Assembly: GCA_022376515.1 (NCBI GenBank)
Contig: WTXI01000609.1
Location: 1 to 11,688 of the forward strand
DNA from: Lactifluus volemus
Taxonomy: Eukaryota > Basidiomycota > Agaricomycetes > Russulales > Russulaceae
DNA: 11,688 nt
Direction: 5' to 3'
Made by a program: the position numbers and the translations under genes. Positions 1 through 7,772 of this stretch are shown here, one piece after another (position 1 is the stretch's first letter; every line of letters begins with the position of its first letter). The notes under the pieces were generated by a model. The model had not been told where the DNA came from, did no database searches, and was given only the letters and a program-made list of their open reading frames with translations.

Positions 1-147
1 CATCCGTCAGCGCGACGCTCTCCTCTATAGTAAAGCCAAGGGAAGAACTTGTGTGATCCTCGTCGTGCTGAGGCTTAGTGCCACGCTCAGCCCTCCTCGA
101 TCACTGTCAAGCACCGTCGTGCGCCAAGGCCCCTCTGAGCCTTGACA
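1..147 (+). repeat. 5' LTR, 3' part only
   Basis: Aligns end to end with 8519-8665, differing by one substitution (t/a in cttgNgtgatcc) and two compensating single-base indels near 29 and 42. Identity stops sharply after TTGACA at 147, where the internal region starts with AAAGCG; at the other end of the element the flank starts GACAAG. This fixes the 3' LTR boundary. The segment corresponds to U5. The U3, promoter and start of R of this copy lie outside the window. Confidence 0.97.
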
Positions 148-148
148 A

Positions 149-159
149 AAGCGAAGTCT
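149..159 (+). other. Primer-binding site of Tf1-like self-priming type
   Basis: AAGCGAAGTCT begins one base after the LTR end, where retroelements place their primer-binding site. It does not start with the TGG expected for a tRNA 3' end. It is instead a perfect 11-base complement of AGACTTCGCTT at 8379-8389 in the 3' LTR, the predicted 5' end of the transcript. In Tf1 of fission yeast and relatives the first 11 nt of the mRNA anneal to the primer site and are cleaved to prime minus-strand synthesis. Complementarity stops at exactly 11 bases on both sides. Confidence 0.85.
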
Positions 160-271
160 CCTAACAACCCTAAACCCTACAAGACCTCAGTTGGTCTTCA
201 AGACTAGCTAAGTCACCACCGCACCCAAGTCGACCCTCCACTTGTGAAGAGCTACGTGCCCTTATAAGTGA

Positions 272-1080
272 AGGAAGAGGAAGAACCCCGTCGCATCGTC
301 GCACCCAGAGGAAGAACCCTGTGCCCTACCAAGACCCCAGTCACCCTTAGTCATCATACCACGTATAAGGAAACCCCTTCGACTCCCCCGAGAACCCATC
401 ACTCCCGTTCCCCCTCCTACCTTTGATCTCCGAGCCCTACTTCGAGGACCACCGTACACCACCCACGCCTTCCACGAGTTCATACCAGGAAAAACACTTA
501 CACCCACATCCACGCCCTTCAGCACGAGTGTTTCTGCAAGGAAGACCGTTGCCGTTCCACACCAAAAGATAGATCCCTCGCACGCACCGATCACCCAGAA
601 AGACCGCAAGCACCTGAAAGGACTCCCTCTAAACAGGGCCAACCTCAGACCCTACCTCTTTACCGCCGCTTGCGAAGCCAACCAAGAGACCTTATCTTCC
701 ACATCCGCCTAGAACTCGAGTGGGTCCATACTGACCTACTCCTCTTCGCCTCTCTACGTGAAGAACCAGAACTCGTCACCTTCTTCGAGAACACCATCCA
801 CCTCCTTGAACAGTATCGCTTCTTCCTCCAACATATCCTCGAATACAACAGAACCGACGTCACCATCGACTGAGGATACCACCGCTCTCATTGACGAGAC
901 TATCTAGAACTCTTTGACGTTGAAGAAAGCCTCGACCTACTCCTTATCCACCTCACACACACCCAGACCGGAAGGGATATCGCCTTCGCAGTAGGAATCC
1001 TTATCACCGAAGAGAAAACCTCACACACGTCTCGACCACCTAACCCAAACCCCTACGAACGAGTAGACCCCAGTCTCTGA
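272..1080 (+). pseudogene. gag: Gag N-terminal region, broken frames
   Basis: Three open stretches on the + strand follow one another and read like one protein split by frame changes: 272-709 (contains FDLRALLRGPPYTTHAF), then the second half of 427-873 (acidic, Leu/Phe-rich, with LELEWVHTDLLLFASL), then 895-1080 (ELFDVEESLDLLLIHL). None contains a Met codon, so the start of Gag is unknown; a non-AUG or lost start is possible. I do not recognise a domain. Basidiomycete Gypsy elements often carry an extended Gag N-terminus of unknown role, and its position before the capsid region supports that reading. Alternatively it is leader RNA with chance open frames; the hydrophobic heptad-like pattern argues for coding. 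Confidence 0.5.
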
Positions 1081-1636
1081 CAGAAACGAAGAAGAGATCC
1101 GTCTTGAAACCAGCCAACAGATCCAGGATCTACAAGAAGAAGTAGACCGCCTCCGTTTTATCCAATCCACCCTCGACGAACTCGCCGACATGCACGGGAG
1201 ATCGAGTTCATTGAACAATACATCAGGGAATACCCACAGTTTGCCCCACACCACCAACCCAAACTCAACGCCTACCGCTACTATAAGTTGCGCTACTGGT
1301 ACTACTAGGAGTACCAGAAGCAGCGGCAGTTCAGGCAACACGTCCTTAAACGCCCCGATCCCTGACAATAATCATTGGACCTATATCCCTCTTCGAATCA
1401 GAGACGGCCTACCTGCACACGTAAAAGGCGTTGCTCAGTGGATCTTGATCAACCCAGACGTTGGAAGGGGAGCCTATCAGGTTACCACCCGTGACGGACG
1501 AGGAAATCTACTCAACGACTTTTGCGAATTCATAAACAACTCCTGGTATCTATCGAACCAGACCCAGAAGGAAACATCTTCCGAACCCGCTCAGGAAACC
1601 TCTTACAACCCATACATTGCTCTGCAGCAGGCTTAG
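1067..1636 (+). pseudogene. gag: Gag coiled-coil and middle region
   Basis: One frame is open from 1067 to a stop at 1634-1636. It begins with a strongly helical segment (EEIRLETSQQIQDLQEEVD, about 1085-1190) with heptad-like spacing, expected to be a coiled coil that could drive Gag assembly. After the first ATG at 1190 the same frame becomes Ser/Thr/Asn-rich, whereas the frame starting at 1192 reads REIEFIEQYIREYPQFAPHH and then KLNAYRYYKLRYWYY, more protein-like. A frame change near 1190 is therefore likely, returning to the first frame by about 1367 (HWTYIPLRIRDGLPAHVKG, AQWILINPDVGRGAYQV). A further change near 1550 leads to IEPDPEGNIFRTRSGNLLQ. The family of this region is not recognised. 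Confidence 0.55.
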
Positions 1637-2080
1637 GCTACTGGAGAGAAACCGACAGAGGAACACCCCGCGTACCGATCCCCTAGGCCACCAGGGATTC
1701 GGCGTCTCAAACTCAAACTCTTCCGACTCAGAGGCCGAAAGAACCTCCAGCCTCTCCAGCAACAAAAACCCCCTCGCGGACGACATCACCTCTCGCCGCA
1801 GCTACTAGTGCCATCGTTACTTACAAGGAACTCATCCCTCACCCTGAACAACCACCCGATGGCACAACAATATCCTCACAAGTTACGACCTCTACCAGCG
1901 GGAGGAAGCCTCCTTCCCCCGCTACTCTCCTCTCAAGCCGCCCCTGGTACCCCTAGTGGGTTACCTCCTATCCAGTCGCCGCCGCCTCCTCTCTAGCCAA
2001 AGGACAGTCCAAGCAGGGAGCACTATAACCGCCACCACTGCCGCCCCTACAAACCCAGGGACCGGAGGATTGAAAGGGCT
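1637..2080 (+). pseudogene. gag: Gag Pro/Ser-rich linker
   Basis: Low-complexity Pro/Ser/Thr coding between the coiled-coil part and the capsid-like part. Open pieces are 1617-1808 (SNSNSSDSEAERTSSLSS), a frame from 1735 (KEPPASPATKTPS, then YKELIPHPEQPPDG) ending in a stop near 1950, and 1956-2171. Such flexible linkers are common before the Gag capsid of fungal Gypsy elements. The frames change at least twice here, and no motif beyond composition is visible. Confidence 0.5.
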
Positions 2081-2630
2081 GGCCCCCTCAATCTTCTATG
2101 GAGATCGAAACAGGAGCGACCTCTTCCTAAAGGAGTTCAAACAATGGAAACTCATAAATCGAAAGCGATGAAATGAGTAACCCATTCAATCGCGTCCTCA
2201 TGGCCCTCAGCTATGTTAAAGGAGAGAAGTCAACGATTGGCAGGAGGAGCAACTGACAAGCTCGAGGCCACTACGCACCAACACAAGACGAAGTCCTCTG
2301 GAACGATTTGAGCAGGCTTTTAAAGATGCCTTTACGGACTCAAATAAAAAGCAACGCGCATATGAGAAGCTCAAGCGCACCAAATGGTTAACGACGACAT
2401 CGATACGTACATCTCTGGCTTCGAAAATTGGTCAAGCAAGCTGGATGGTCGCGAACGATGCGGGAACCATGGACCTGTTCCAGGCGGGACTCAAGCACGA
2501 ACTAAGAAGGCCATCCTTAACCAAGAAACCTGGCCTACCACCCTAGACCAGTGGGAGTGGGACGCTAGAAACCAGAACAACCGACATAAGGCTAGAATGG
2601 CCCTTCTGGGACAACGACCGGGTCAGCCAA
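2076..2630 (+). pseudogene. gag: Gag capsid-like region, frameshifted
   Basis: Retrotransposon Gag signature: the frame open to 2171 reads SIFYGDRNRSDLFLKEFKQW from 2088, the usual F-x-G-(D)-R start of the Gypsy capsid domain. It continues after frame changes with ERFEQAFKDAFTDSNKK (about 2307-2360) and, from 2384, with NDDIDTYISGFENWSSKL, the conserved fold-back region. A short piece in a third frame at 2469 (MDLFQAGLKHELR) matches the expected Leu-rich helix. After that, the frame used from 2384 resumes with KKAILNQETWPTTLDQW. At least four frame changes fall within 560 bp. The role would be assembly of the virus-like particle. Identification is by motif order and spacing. Confidence 0.8.
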
Positions 2631-2667
2631 GTCGACCTACCCTGACTCAGGAACAGCTGAGAAGGGA

Positions 2668-3195
2668 ATGGGGCTGCCTCCGAGACCCTCGCAGCCCAGG
2701 AGGGACCCTTTTGCCATGGACGTTGACACTGCCCATACCGAAGCCAACGCGGCAACCCGTATCCAGCGAGAAAAATTCCGAAAAGAAGGACGGTGCATGG
2801 GATGTGGGCAGTTTGGCCACTTCGTCAAGAACTGCCCTAAAGGACAACCCTCCAGGCGTGTCCCCCAAATCACCAGAGGGGGACAGCAAGGTGGGCAGCA
2901 GTCAGGAAGCAGGCCATCCTACGCACAGCCCCGAATGCGCTCAGGAAACTGGCGCCAGGCCCCTCCACCATACGTGCCACGGCCTCCGCCGTATGCAACC
3001 AGCCATGATAACCAGGAACCCCCAAACCAGACCGGTCCTCTTATTGACCTACTCCCCTCCTCGGAAGACCCCACACCCACCGTTAATCCTGGGGCTCCTG
3101 CGGAGGTGGCACAGCACCTTCGGAGGATGAACCAAGAAGAACGAGAAAGGGTGTGGGACGAGTTGCAGAAGGAGGATGGGGAGGATTTTCTCTAG
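2668..3195 (+). pseudogene. gag: Gag nucleocapsid with CCHC zinc knuckle
   Basis: This frame carries a classical retroviral-type zinc knuckle, CMGCGQFGHFVKNC (C-x2-C-x4-H-x4-C), with Cys codons at 2794, 2803 and 2833 and His at 2818. It is preceded by a basic charged stretch (RIQREKFRKEGR) and followed by a Gln/Gly/Pro-rich tail. This is the RNA-binding nucleocapsid end of Gag. The frame ends at TAG 3193-3195; the protease frame overlaps it by at least 75 nt in the -1 phase. The frame joins the capsid frame only through a shift between about 2600 and 2680. Confidence 0.9.
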
Positions 3196-3895
3196 GCTCC
3201 TGTCCGCCAACCTGGCATGGAGCAGAACAACCACGCATCTTTTTTGTACGACATAGAGGCATTAAGTCGATAAACATGCCCTTTATCTTTCGTTCGATGC
3301 GTGGAACGGTTGGAGAAGCAGCCCTTGTCGACAGCGGGGCAAGTGAGAATTTTATTGATCAGCGAACAGTTGAACGGTGGGGATTGCCACCCGTCAACTT
3401 CCGATACCGGTGCAAGTTACCAATGTAGACAGGACGCATAATCGGAGCGGTGCGGTTACACGATATGCCGTGCTCCACGTTACTCGAGGAAACAAGAGCG
3501 AAGAACTATTGTTCCTCGTTGCAAATCTAGGGAGGGACCGGGTAATCTTTGGCTTCACCTGGCTTAAAGCCTTCAACCCAAAAATCGACTGGACAAACAT
3601 GACCTGGGACGACCTCCCTATTGAGGTGGCCACACGTGCGGTTACTAGGGCCCGCTTCTTAGGAGTAGAAAATCATGCTAAACAATGACTCCGGGAGGCC
3701 GATGTCAAACGAGAAAACACCCGCAAAATGTTGGCCCACCTGAAGCTCCGACTGCAAGACGACAAGCTAACTGCAGGGCAAAAGAAGGACCTGGAGGACA
3801 AGCACCCCGAGCTGCAGAAATGGGCGGAATATTTCCCGGAATGGCCCAACGGAGTCTCCAAAATCTCCGAACCACGAGTCATACCCCCGCGGCCT
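3153..3895 (+). pseudogene. pol: Aspartic protease plus linker to RT
   Basis: Retropepsin-type protease that would cut the polyprotein. The active-site motif ALVDSGASENFID has DSGA at 3330-3341. The frame then shifts near 3420 (the first frame stops at 3426) into one carrying VQVTNVDRTHNRSGAVTRY and the second conserved block LGRDRVIFGFTWLKAFNPKIDW-like, equivalent to the ILG-x2-WL-x3-NP-x-IDW motif of Gypsy proteases; IFG replaces the usual ILG. An in-frame TGA at 3686-3688 interrupts this frame, and the sequence after it (READVKRENTRKMLAHLKLR, then KKDLEDKHPELQKWAEYFP) continues in the same phase to TAA at 3896-3898, as a charged helical linker ahead of RT. Confidence 0.9.
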
Positions 3896-3898
3896 TAA

Positions 3899-4588
3899 AC
3901 AAAACCTCAGTAGCTACGAAGTGGGCCATCAAAGCACCACGACAGCAAGGGGATCCCTCCCTTCCTATGGAATATAAGCGCCACTGGAGGGTCTTCTCTG
4001 AAGAACTGTCCCATCGCTTTCCCCCAGCGCGCTTGGATGACCATGAAATCAAGTTAAAGGAGGGGGCCCCGACCACGATAAAAAGCAAGACCTACCCTCT
4101 TAACCCTATGGAAATGGAGGCAGCGCGCAAATGGATAGATGAAAATGAGCGGCTAGGTTACATTGAGAAAGGGGACTCACCCTGGGCAACCCCGTTCTTC
4201 TTCGTGAAGAAACAGGATGGCTCCCTACGTCCGGTCCAGGACTACCGAAAGGTGAACGAATGGACCATACCCGACGTTTACCCCCTCCGCGAATTGAAAC
4301 TATTTTGGAACAATTGGAAGGCAAACAACTCTTTACCACCCTCGATATTCGCTGGGGTTACAATAACATTCGTATCAAGACGGAGGACCGCTGGAAGGCT
4401 GCCTTCATTACCCCTTTTGGCTTGTACCTCCCCAACATGATGTCCTTTGGCCTCCGAAATGCACCGGGAACCTTCCAACGCTGCATGCACACCGTCTTCC
4501 GCGACTTACTGAACGCCTACCCCGACTTTATTCACATATACATGGACGACTTTCTCATCGCTACCCCAAACCGGAACGCGCGGATTTA
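3899..4588 (+). pseudogene. pol: Reverse transcriptase, fingers and palm, frameshifted
   Basis: RNA-dependent DNA polymerase copying the element RNA to cDNA. The first frame (to about 4280) carries the Gypsy RT start: FSEELSHRFPPARLDDHEIKL, SPWATPFFFVKKQDGSLR and PVQDYRKVNEWTIPDVYPL. A single-base change near 4285 moves to a frame carrying PRIETILEQLEGKQLFTTLD (first catalytic Asp at 4344-4346), FITPFGLY, MSFGLRNAPGTFQRCM and the catalytic YMDD at 4539-4550, ending at TAG 4586-4588. All three catalytic aspartates are present. YMDD instead of the more usual YLDD or YIDD is a minor variant. The frame change is the only obvious defect in the palm. Confidence 0.95.
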
Positions 4589-4985
4589 GCCTTCATCGGA
4601 CCATCGTGCACCAAGTACTACAGCGCTTCGAGGACGAGTCCTTCTTCTTAAAAAGCGGCAAAATGTCATTTCGAGCAGCCCGCGTTCACTACCTGGGATA
4701 TCGTGGTCGAGAATGGCAAAATTTCCCTAGACCCTACGAAGAGGCAGGGGCTCTTGGAATGGCCGACCGAGCAAAGCACTGTCTCTGGCGTGCGCAGCAC
4801 CCTAGGGGTGTTTGGCTACCACCGTCCTTTTATCCCTGGCTTTGCGGAGATTGCACGGCCCCTTACCGACCTCCTGAAAAAGGACGTCCCCTTCCATTGG
4901 GGTGACGAGCAACGCGTGGCTGTGAACGCCTCATTAGCCTGGTCGACACGCGACATGGCCCTTAACGCCCAGACCATGATCGACC
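4589..4985 (+). pseudogene. pol: RT thumb/connection region, frameshifted
   Basis: Continuation of RT after another frame change. One frame has VLQRFEDESFFLKSGKMSF and RVHYLGY (to about 4700), matching the L-x-L-x3-KC-x-F-x3-V-x-FLG region; the KC is GK here. Another frame from about 4703 has VENGKISLDPTKRQGLLEWP and VRSTLGVFGYHRPFIPGFA, then IARPLTDLLKKDVPFHWGDE. This is the thumb/connection with the conserved LG-x3-YYR-x-FI and PL-x2-LLKK-x3-F-x-W blocks. The frame degenerates after about 4940, before the RNase H start. Confidence 0.9.
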
Positions 4986-5367
4986 CTTTGAAGTGGAGGT
5001 GGACGCCTCCCAGTTCGCCCTCGGGGCCATTCTTTTTCAACGCACCCCACCGGTCTCCCACGCCCTATCAGTTACTATTCCCATGCCCTGTCCCCACCGG
5101 AACGGGTTACGATGTGCACGACCGAGAACTGCTCGCAATCATTCATGCCCTCAAGCGTTGGCGCCACTTGCTGCTGGGGCGCGTCACCGATAAAAGTCTA
5201 TACCGACCACAAAAACCTGCAATATTATCGCCACCCTCGGGATATTAACCGCCGCGTCGCCCGCTACATTCCCCTCCTGGGGGAATTTAACCTTTCCCTC
5301 ATTCATAAACCTGGAAAATCGATGCGGGCGGATCCCTCTCTCGCCGCCCGATTTCGATACCGGAGCT
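4986..5367 (+). pseudogene. pol: RNase H domain, three frames
   Basis: Removes the RNA strand of the RNA/DNA hybrid. Catalytic landmarks are all present but in different frames: EVDASQFALGAILFQ (Asp at 5002-5004), a short SHALSPPER piece near 5078-5105, YDVHDRELLAIIHALKRW with Glu at 5126-5128, then VYTDHKNLQYY with Asp at 5205-5207, followed by INRRVARYIPLLGEFNLSLI and HKPGKSMRADP. The last Asp (DALSR motif in relatives) is kept as ADP, with a frame change right after it (about 5340). At least four single-base frame changes fall in 380 bp, an exceptional density for a domain whose residues are conserved. Confidence 0.92.
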
Positions 5368-5612
5368 TTGGACAATAAAGATGTCATTGTCCTCCCTAGT
5401 GAATTGTTGCATCCGTCGCTGCGCTTTCTCTCACGCCTGAATCCTTGGGAGGACAAGCTACTCCACGCTCAGAGGCGGCGCCCACAGACATTGCTGGCTG
5501 GTCGACCCCTTTCCGACTTGAGCGGGGTCCACGGCCTGTGGACTCGCGCTGGAAGGATCGTTGTCGTGGCAGACAACGCCCTGAGGAGGGAGGTGATTGC
5601 TGCGCACCATGA
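5345..5612 (+). pseudogene. pol: RNase H-integrase linker and start of HHCC finger
   Basis: The frame open here reads PDFDTGALDNKDVIVLPSE, then a stretch with LHPSLRFLSRLNPWEDKLL, then GLWTRAGRIVVVADNALRRE and VIAAHHD. The block VADNALRREVIAAHHD matches the canonical VP-x2-LR-x2-IL-x2-HHD start of the Gypsy integrase zinc finger. The frame changes near 5610, directly inside the HHCC finger, and the remainder (AGHPGISKTLHAV) follows in the next frame. Short upstream sequence matches the usual DALSRRPD-type tail of RNase H. Confidence 0.85.
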
Positions 5613-7772
5613 CACATCACCGCTGGACACCCCGGAATTTCGAAAACCTTACACGCAGTAGAACAAGGCTATTGGTGGCCCGACATGAAGACCTTTGTCC
5701 AGCGATACGTCAAGGGATGCGCCACCTGTCAGACCACAAAGAGCAACACAGTCCGCCCCAAAGTCCCAATTTACCCAATCACCGTCAAACCAAACGCGCT
5801 GCCATTCGAAACCATCGCACTCGACCTCATTGTGGACCTCCCACCATCGCAAGGCTACGACTCAATCCTAACAATTACCGACCATGACTGCACAAAAGCA
5901 GCGTTCTTCCTCCCTTGTACGCAGAAAATCGACTCTGAAGGAGTGGCCGCACTTTACGCCCAGCACGTCTTCCCTCACTATGGGATTCCCAAGACAGTCA
6001 TATCAGACCGCGACACGAGGTTTACCTCAAAATGGACAACAGACCTCTGTAAACGATTCAAAATAAACCAAAACATTAGTACGGCATACCACCCCCAGAC
6101 AGACGGCCAATCAGAGAGGACAAACCAATGGCTGGAGCAGTACCTTCGAATCTACGGCAACTTCCAGCAGAATGACTGGGCACGATGGCTCCCCCTTGCC
6201 CAATTCGTACACAACTCCTGGCCCAGCTCCACCACCGGAAAGACCCCCTTTGAATTACTCATGGGTTTCACTCCGCGCATTCAGGAACAACAGATTATGG
6301 ACTCGGCCTTACCGGCCCTAGAAGAACGATCCACTTACCTCCGCGGGCTGTGGGAACGAGCGCAAAAGGCCATTCGACAGGCACAAGACATGACAAAGAA
6401 GTATCACGAACGGAAGAAGGGGCAACGCCACTTCCGGCCTTTCACCGAGGGGCAGATGGTACTGCTTGAGGGAACGAACTTGAACCTGCCATATCCGACA
6501 AAGAAGCTTCGACCGAAACGCTTTGGACCTTTCCACGTCATCAAAGTGATTTCGCCCTATGTGTACAAATTGGACTTGCCGCCCCAATGGAAGATCCACA
6601 ACGTCTTCCATGCGTCCCTTCTCACCCCCTATTCGGAGACAGCCGAACATGGCCGAAATCACACCGAACCACCCCCAGACCTAGTTGACGATCATCAGGA
6701 ATATGAAGTCGAAGAGATCCTCGGATCAAGAAGGCGGTACAGGAAGCTGCAATATCTCCTAAAGTGGAAAGGGTATTCTGCAGCACACAACATGTGGGAG
6801 CCGGTCGAGAATGTCAATTCCCCGGAGTTAATCCGAGAATTCCACGAGGCAAATCCCGAAGCCGTGAGAACTCTGGAAGTTGAGGAGGATATAAACCCCA
6901 CTCCTCTCCCTTTACCATCGCCATCCCCCTCTCCTATGGACTTCTCCCCCATCAGAGACTTCATTCTTGACCTTGATACTGCCTCCCTCGAATACCTGAC
7001 GACGTCTACGCTGCCATCGTCCTTGCCGGCCTCCTCCCTGAAGACTTTCAACCTGAACGACTCGACGTTGAGACAAGGATGCCGCCTCACCGTCACCCCT
7101 CCCAGTACCAGATCCGTCCACCAGCCCCTCGCACCCGTACCTATACTCTGGGCCCCTCAGCCCCTCGACCTTCACTTACGCGAGTGGTCCCCCAAGCCCG
7201 ACGACGACGACTCCCTCGCCGTCGCCCTCCCAATTCGGAGGAAGAGCCCCTTCCTCGCGCTCGACACCTTCACCGTGTCGACGAGTGGAGAACCAGTCGG
7301 CCCCGCTACTCGAGGCAGCGGGCCAAGAAGTCTCTCCCTTTCCGTCACCCTCCTCGCGCTCCGAGCCGTCGACGCCTCGAGCGGCCCTTCACGCGGGTCA
7401 ACACCCCCGCCTCCACAGCACGGTCATCGATCTGACCAGTCCATCTCCGCCTCCGCCACCAGCGAGGAGTCCCAGTTATCACGTCAGGACTCCTACTCCG
7501 GCCACCCCTCGCCCACCAACCCGCATGCGTCAGTTACATTGGACGCCGTTCACCCCCACCCGCACGAGGGTATGTTCCGAACCCCCTCAATACCCCATTT
7601 ATACCAGCGAGGAGCCCTACGCCCCGCCGAGAAGGGCAAGGCTCCTGCAGATGGTGGCGCTTGTGGACTCCGACGGGAATACGCAGGCGTTTGGCATGGC
7701 GTTTGTGCCACCGAATACGCGCCTCTGCACACGGCGCGTGGTATTTCCCTCAGCAGTTTTCCACCCCTCTAG
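5613..7772 (+). CDS. pol: Integrase with chromodomain, uninterrupted frame
   Basis: Joins the element cDNA to host DNA. The frame opens after TGA 5610-5612 and runs to TAG 7770-7772; the first ATG is 5685. HHCC finger: AGHPGI at 5622 and CATC with Cys codons at 5718 and 5727. Catalytic core: Asp at 5823 (ALDLIVDLP), Asp at 6006 (VISDRDTRF) and Glu at 6114 (GQSERTNQ); exactly 35 residues separate the last two, giving D-D35E. A GPF module (KRFGPFHVIKVISPYVYKLD, then NVFHASLLTPY) lies at about 6507-6632. The chromodomain is at 6699-6854 (EYEVEEILGSRRRYRKLQYL, KWKGYSAAHNMWEPVEN), with the aromatic cage positions Tyr, Trp and Trp present; in relatives it binds methylated histone H3 and steers integration to heterochromatin. 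After about 6990 this frame probably ceases to be the ancestral one (see next entry). It is the longest intact part of the element. Confidence 0.96.
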   Translation, partial: HITAGHPGISKTLHAVEQGYWWPDMKTFVQRYVKGCATCQTTKSNTVRPKVPIYPITVKPNALPFETIALDLIVDLPPSQGYDSILTITDHDCTKAAFFLPCTQKIDSEGVAALYAQHVFPHYGIPKTVISDRDTRFTSKWTTDLCKRFKINQNISTAYHPQTDGQSERTNQWLEQYLRIYGNFQQNDWARWLPLAQFVHNSWPSSTTGKTPFELLMGFTPRIQEQQIMDSALPALEERSTYLRGLWERAQKAIRQAQDMTKKYHERKKGQRHFRPFTEGQMVLLEGTNLNLPYPTKKLRPKRFGPFHVIKVISPYVYKLDLPPQWKIHNVFHASLLTPYSETAEHGRNHTEPPPDLVDDHQEYEVEEILGSRRRYRKLQYLLKWKGYSAAHNMWEPVENVNSPELIREFHEANPEAVRTLEVEEDINPTPLPLPSPSPSPMDFSPIRDFILDLDTASLEYLTTSTLPSSLPASSLKTFNLNDSTLRQGCRLTVTPPSTRSVHQPLAPVPILWAPQPLDLHLREWSPKPDDDDSLAVALPIRRKSPFLALDTFTVSTSGEPVGPATRGSGPRSLSLSVTLLALRAVDASSGPSRGSTPPPPQHGHRSDQSISASATSEESQLSRQDSYSGHPSPTNPHASVTLDAVHPHPHEGMFRTPSIPHLYQRGALRPAEKGKAPADGGACGLRREYAGVWHGVCATEYAPLHTARGISLSSFPPL

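Larger units (their letters stand above)
148..1189 (+). other. AUG-free leader / upstream gag segment
   Basis: No ATG occurs on the + strand in any frame between the LTR end and 1190. The R-U5 part of the LTR (8379-8665) also has none, so the predicted transcript would run about 1.3 kb before its first AUG. The sequence is C- and A-rich and poor in G and T, which lowers the ATG expectation; a rough hand estimate from AT and TG counts is still about 5-6. The region overlaps protein-like frames described under the Gag N-terminal entry. Confidence 0.7.

Noticed and set aside
148..170. tRNA-type primer-binding site
   Set aside because: The sequence after the LTR is AAAGCGAAG, with no TGG and no match I can recognise to a tRNA 3' end; the self-complement explains it better.
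262..642. 126-codon open frame on the minus strand in the leader
   Set aside because: Antisense to the gag-side frames, basic and Gly/Arg/Ser-rich as expected from the complement of C-rich sequence, with no motif or promoter. Treated as a shadow.
3120..3195. Programmed -1 frameshift between gag and protease
   Set aside because: The protease frame does overlap gag in the -1 phase, but no X-XXY-YYZ heptamer is visible in the overlap, and with so many indels nearby the phase relation may not be original.
2171..5612. Introns as the cause of frame breaks
   Set aside because: Breaks fall inside conserved motifs with no missing or extra sequence beyond one or two bases, and full retroelement RNAs are not expected to be spliced this way.
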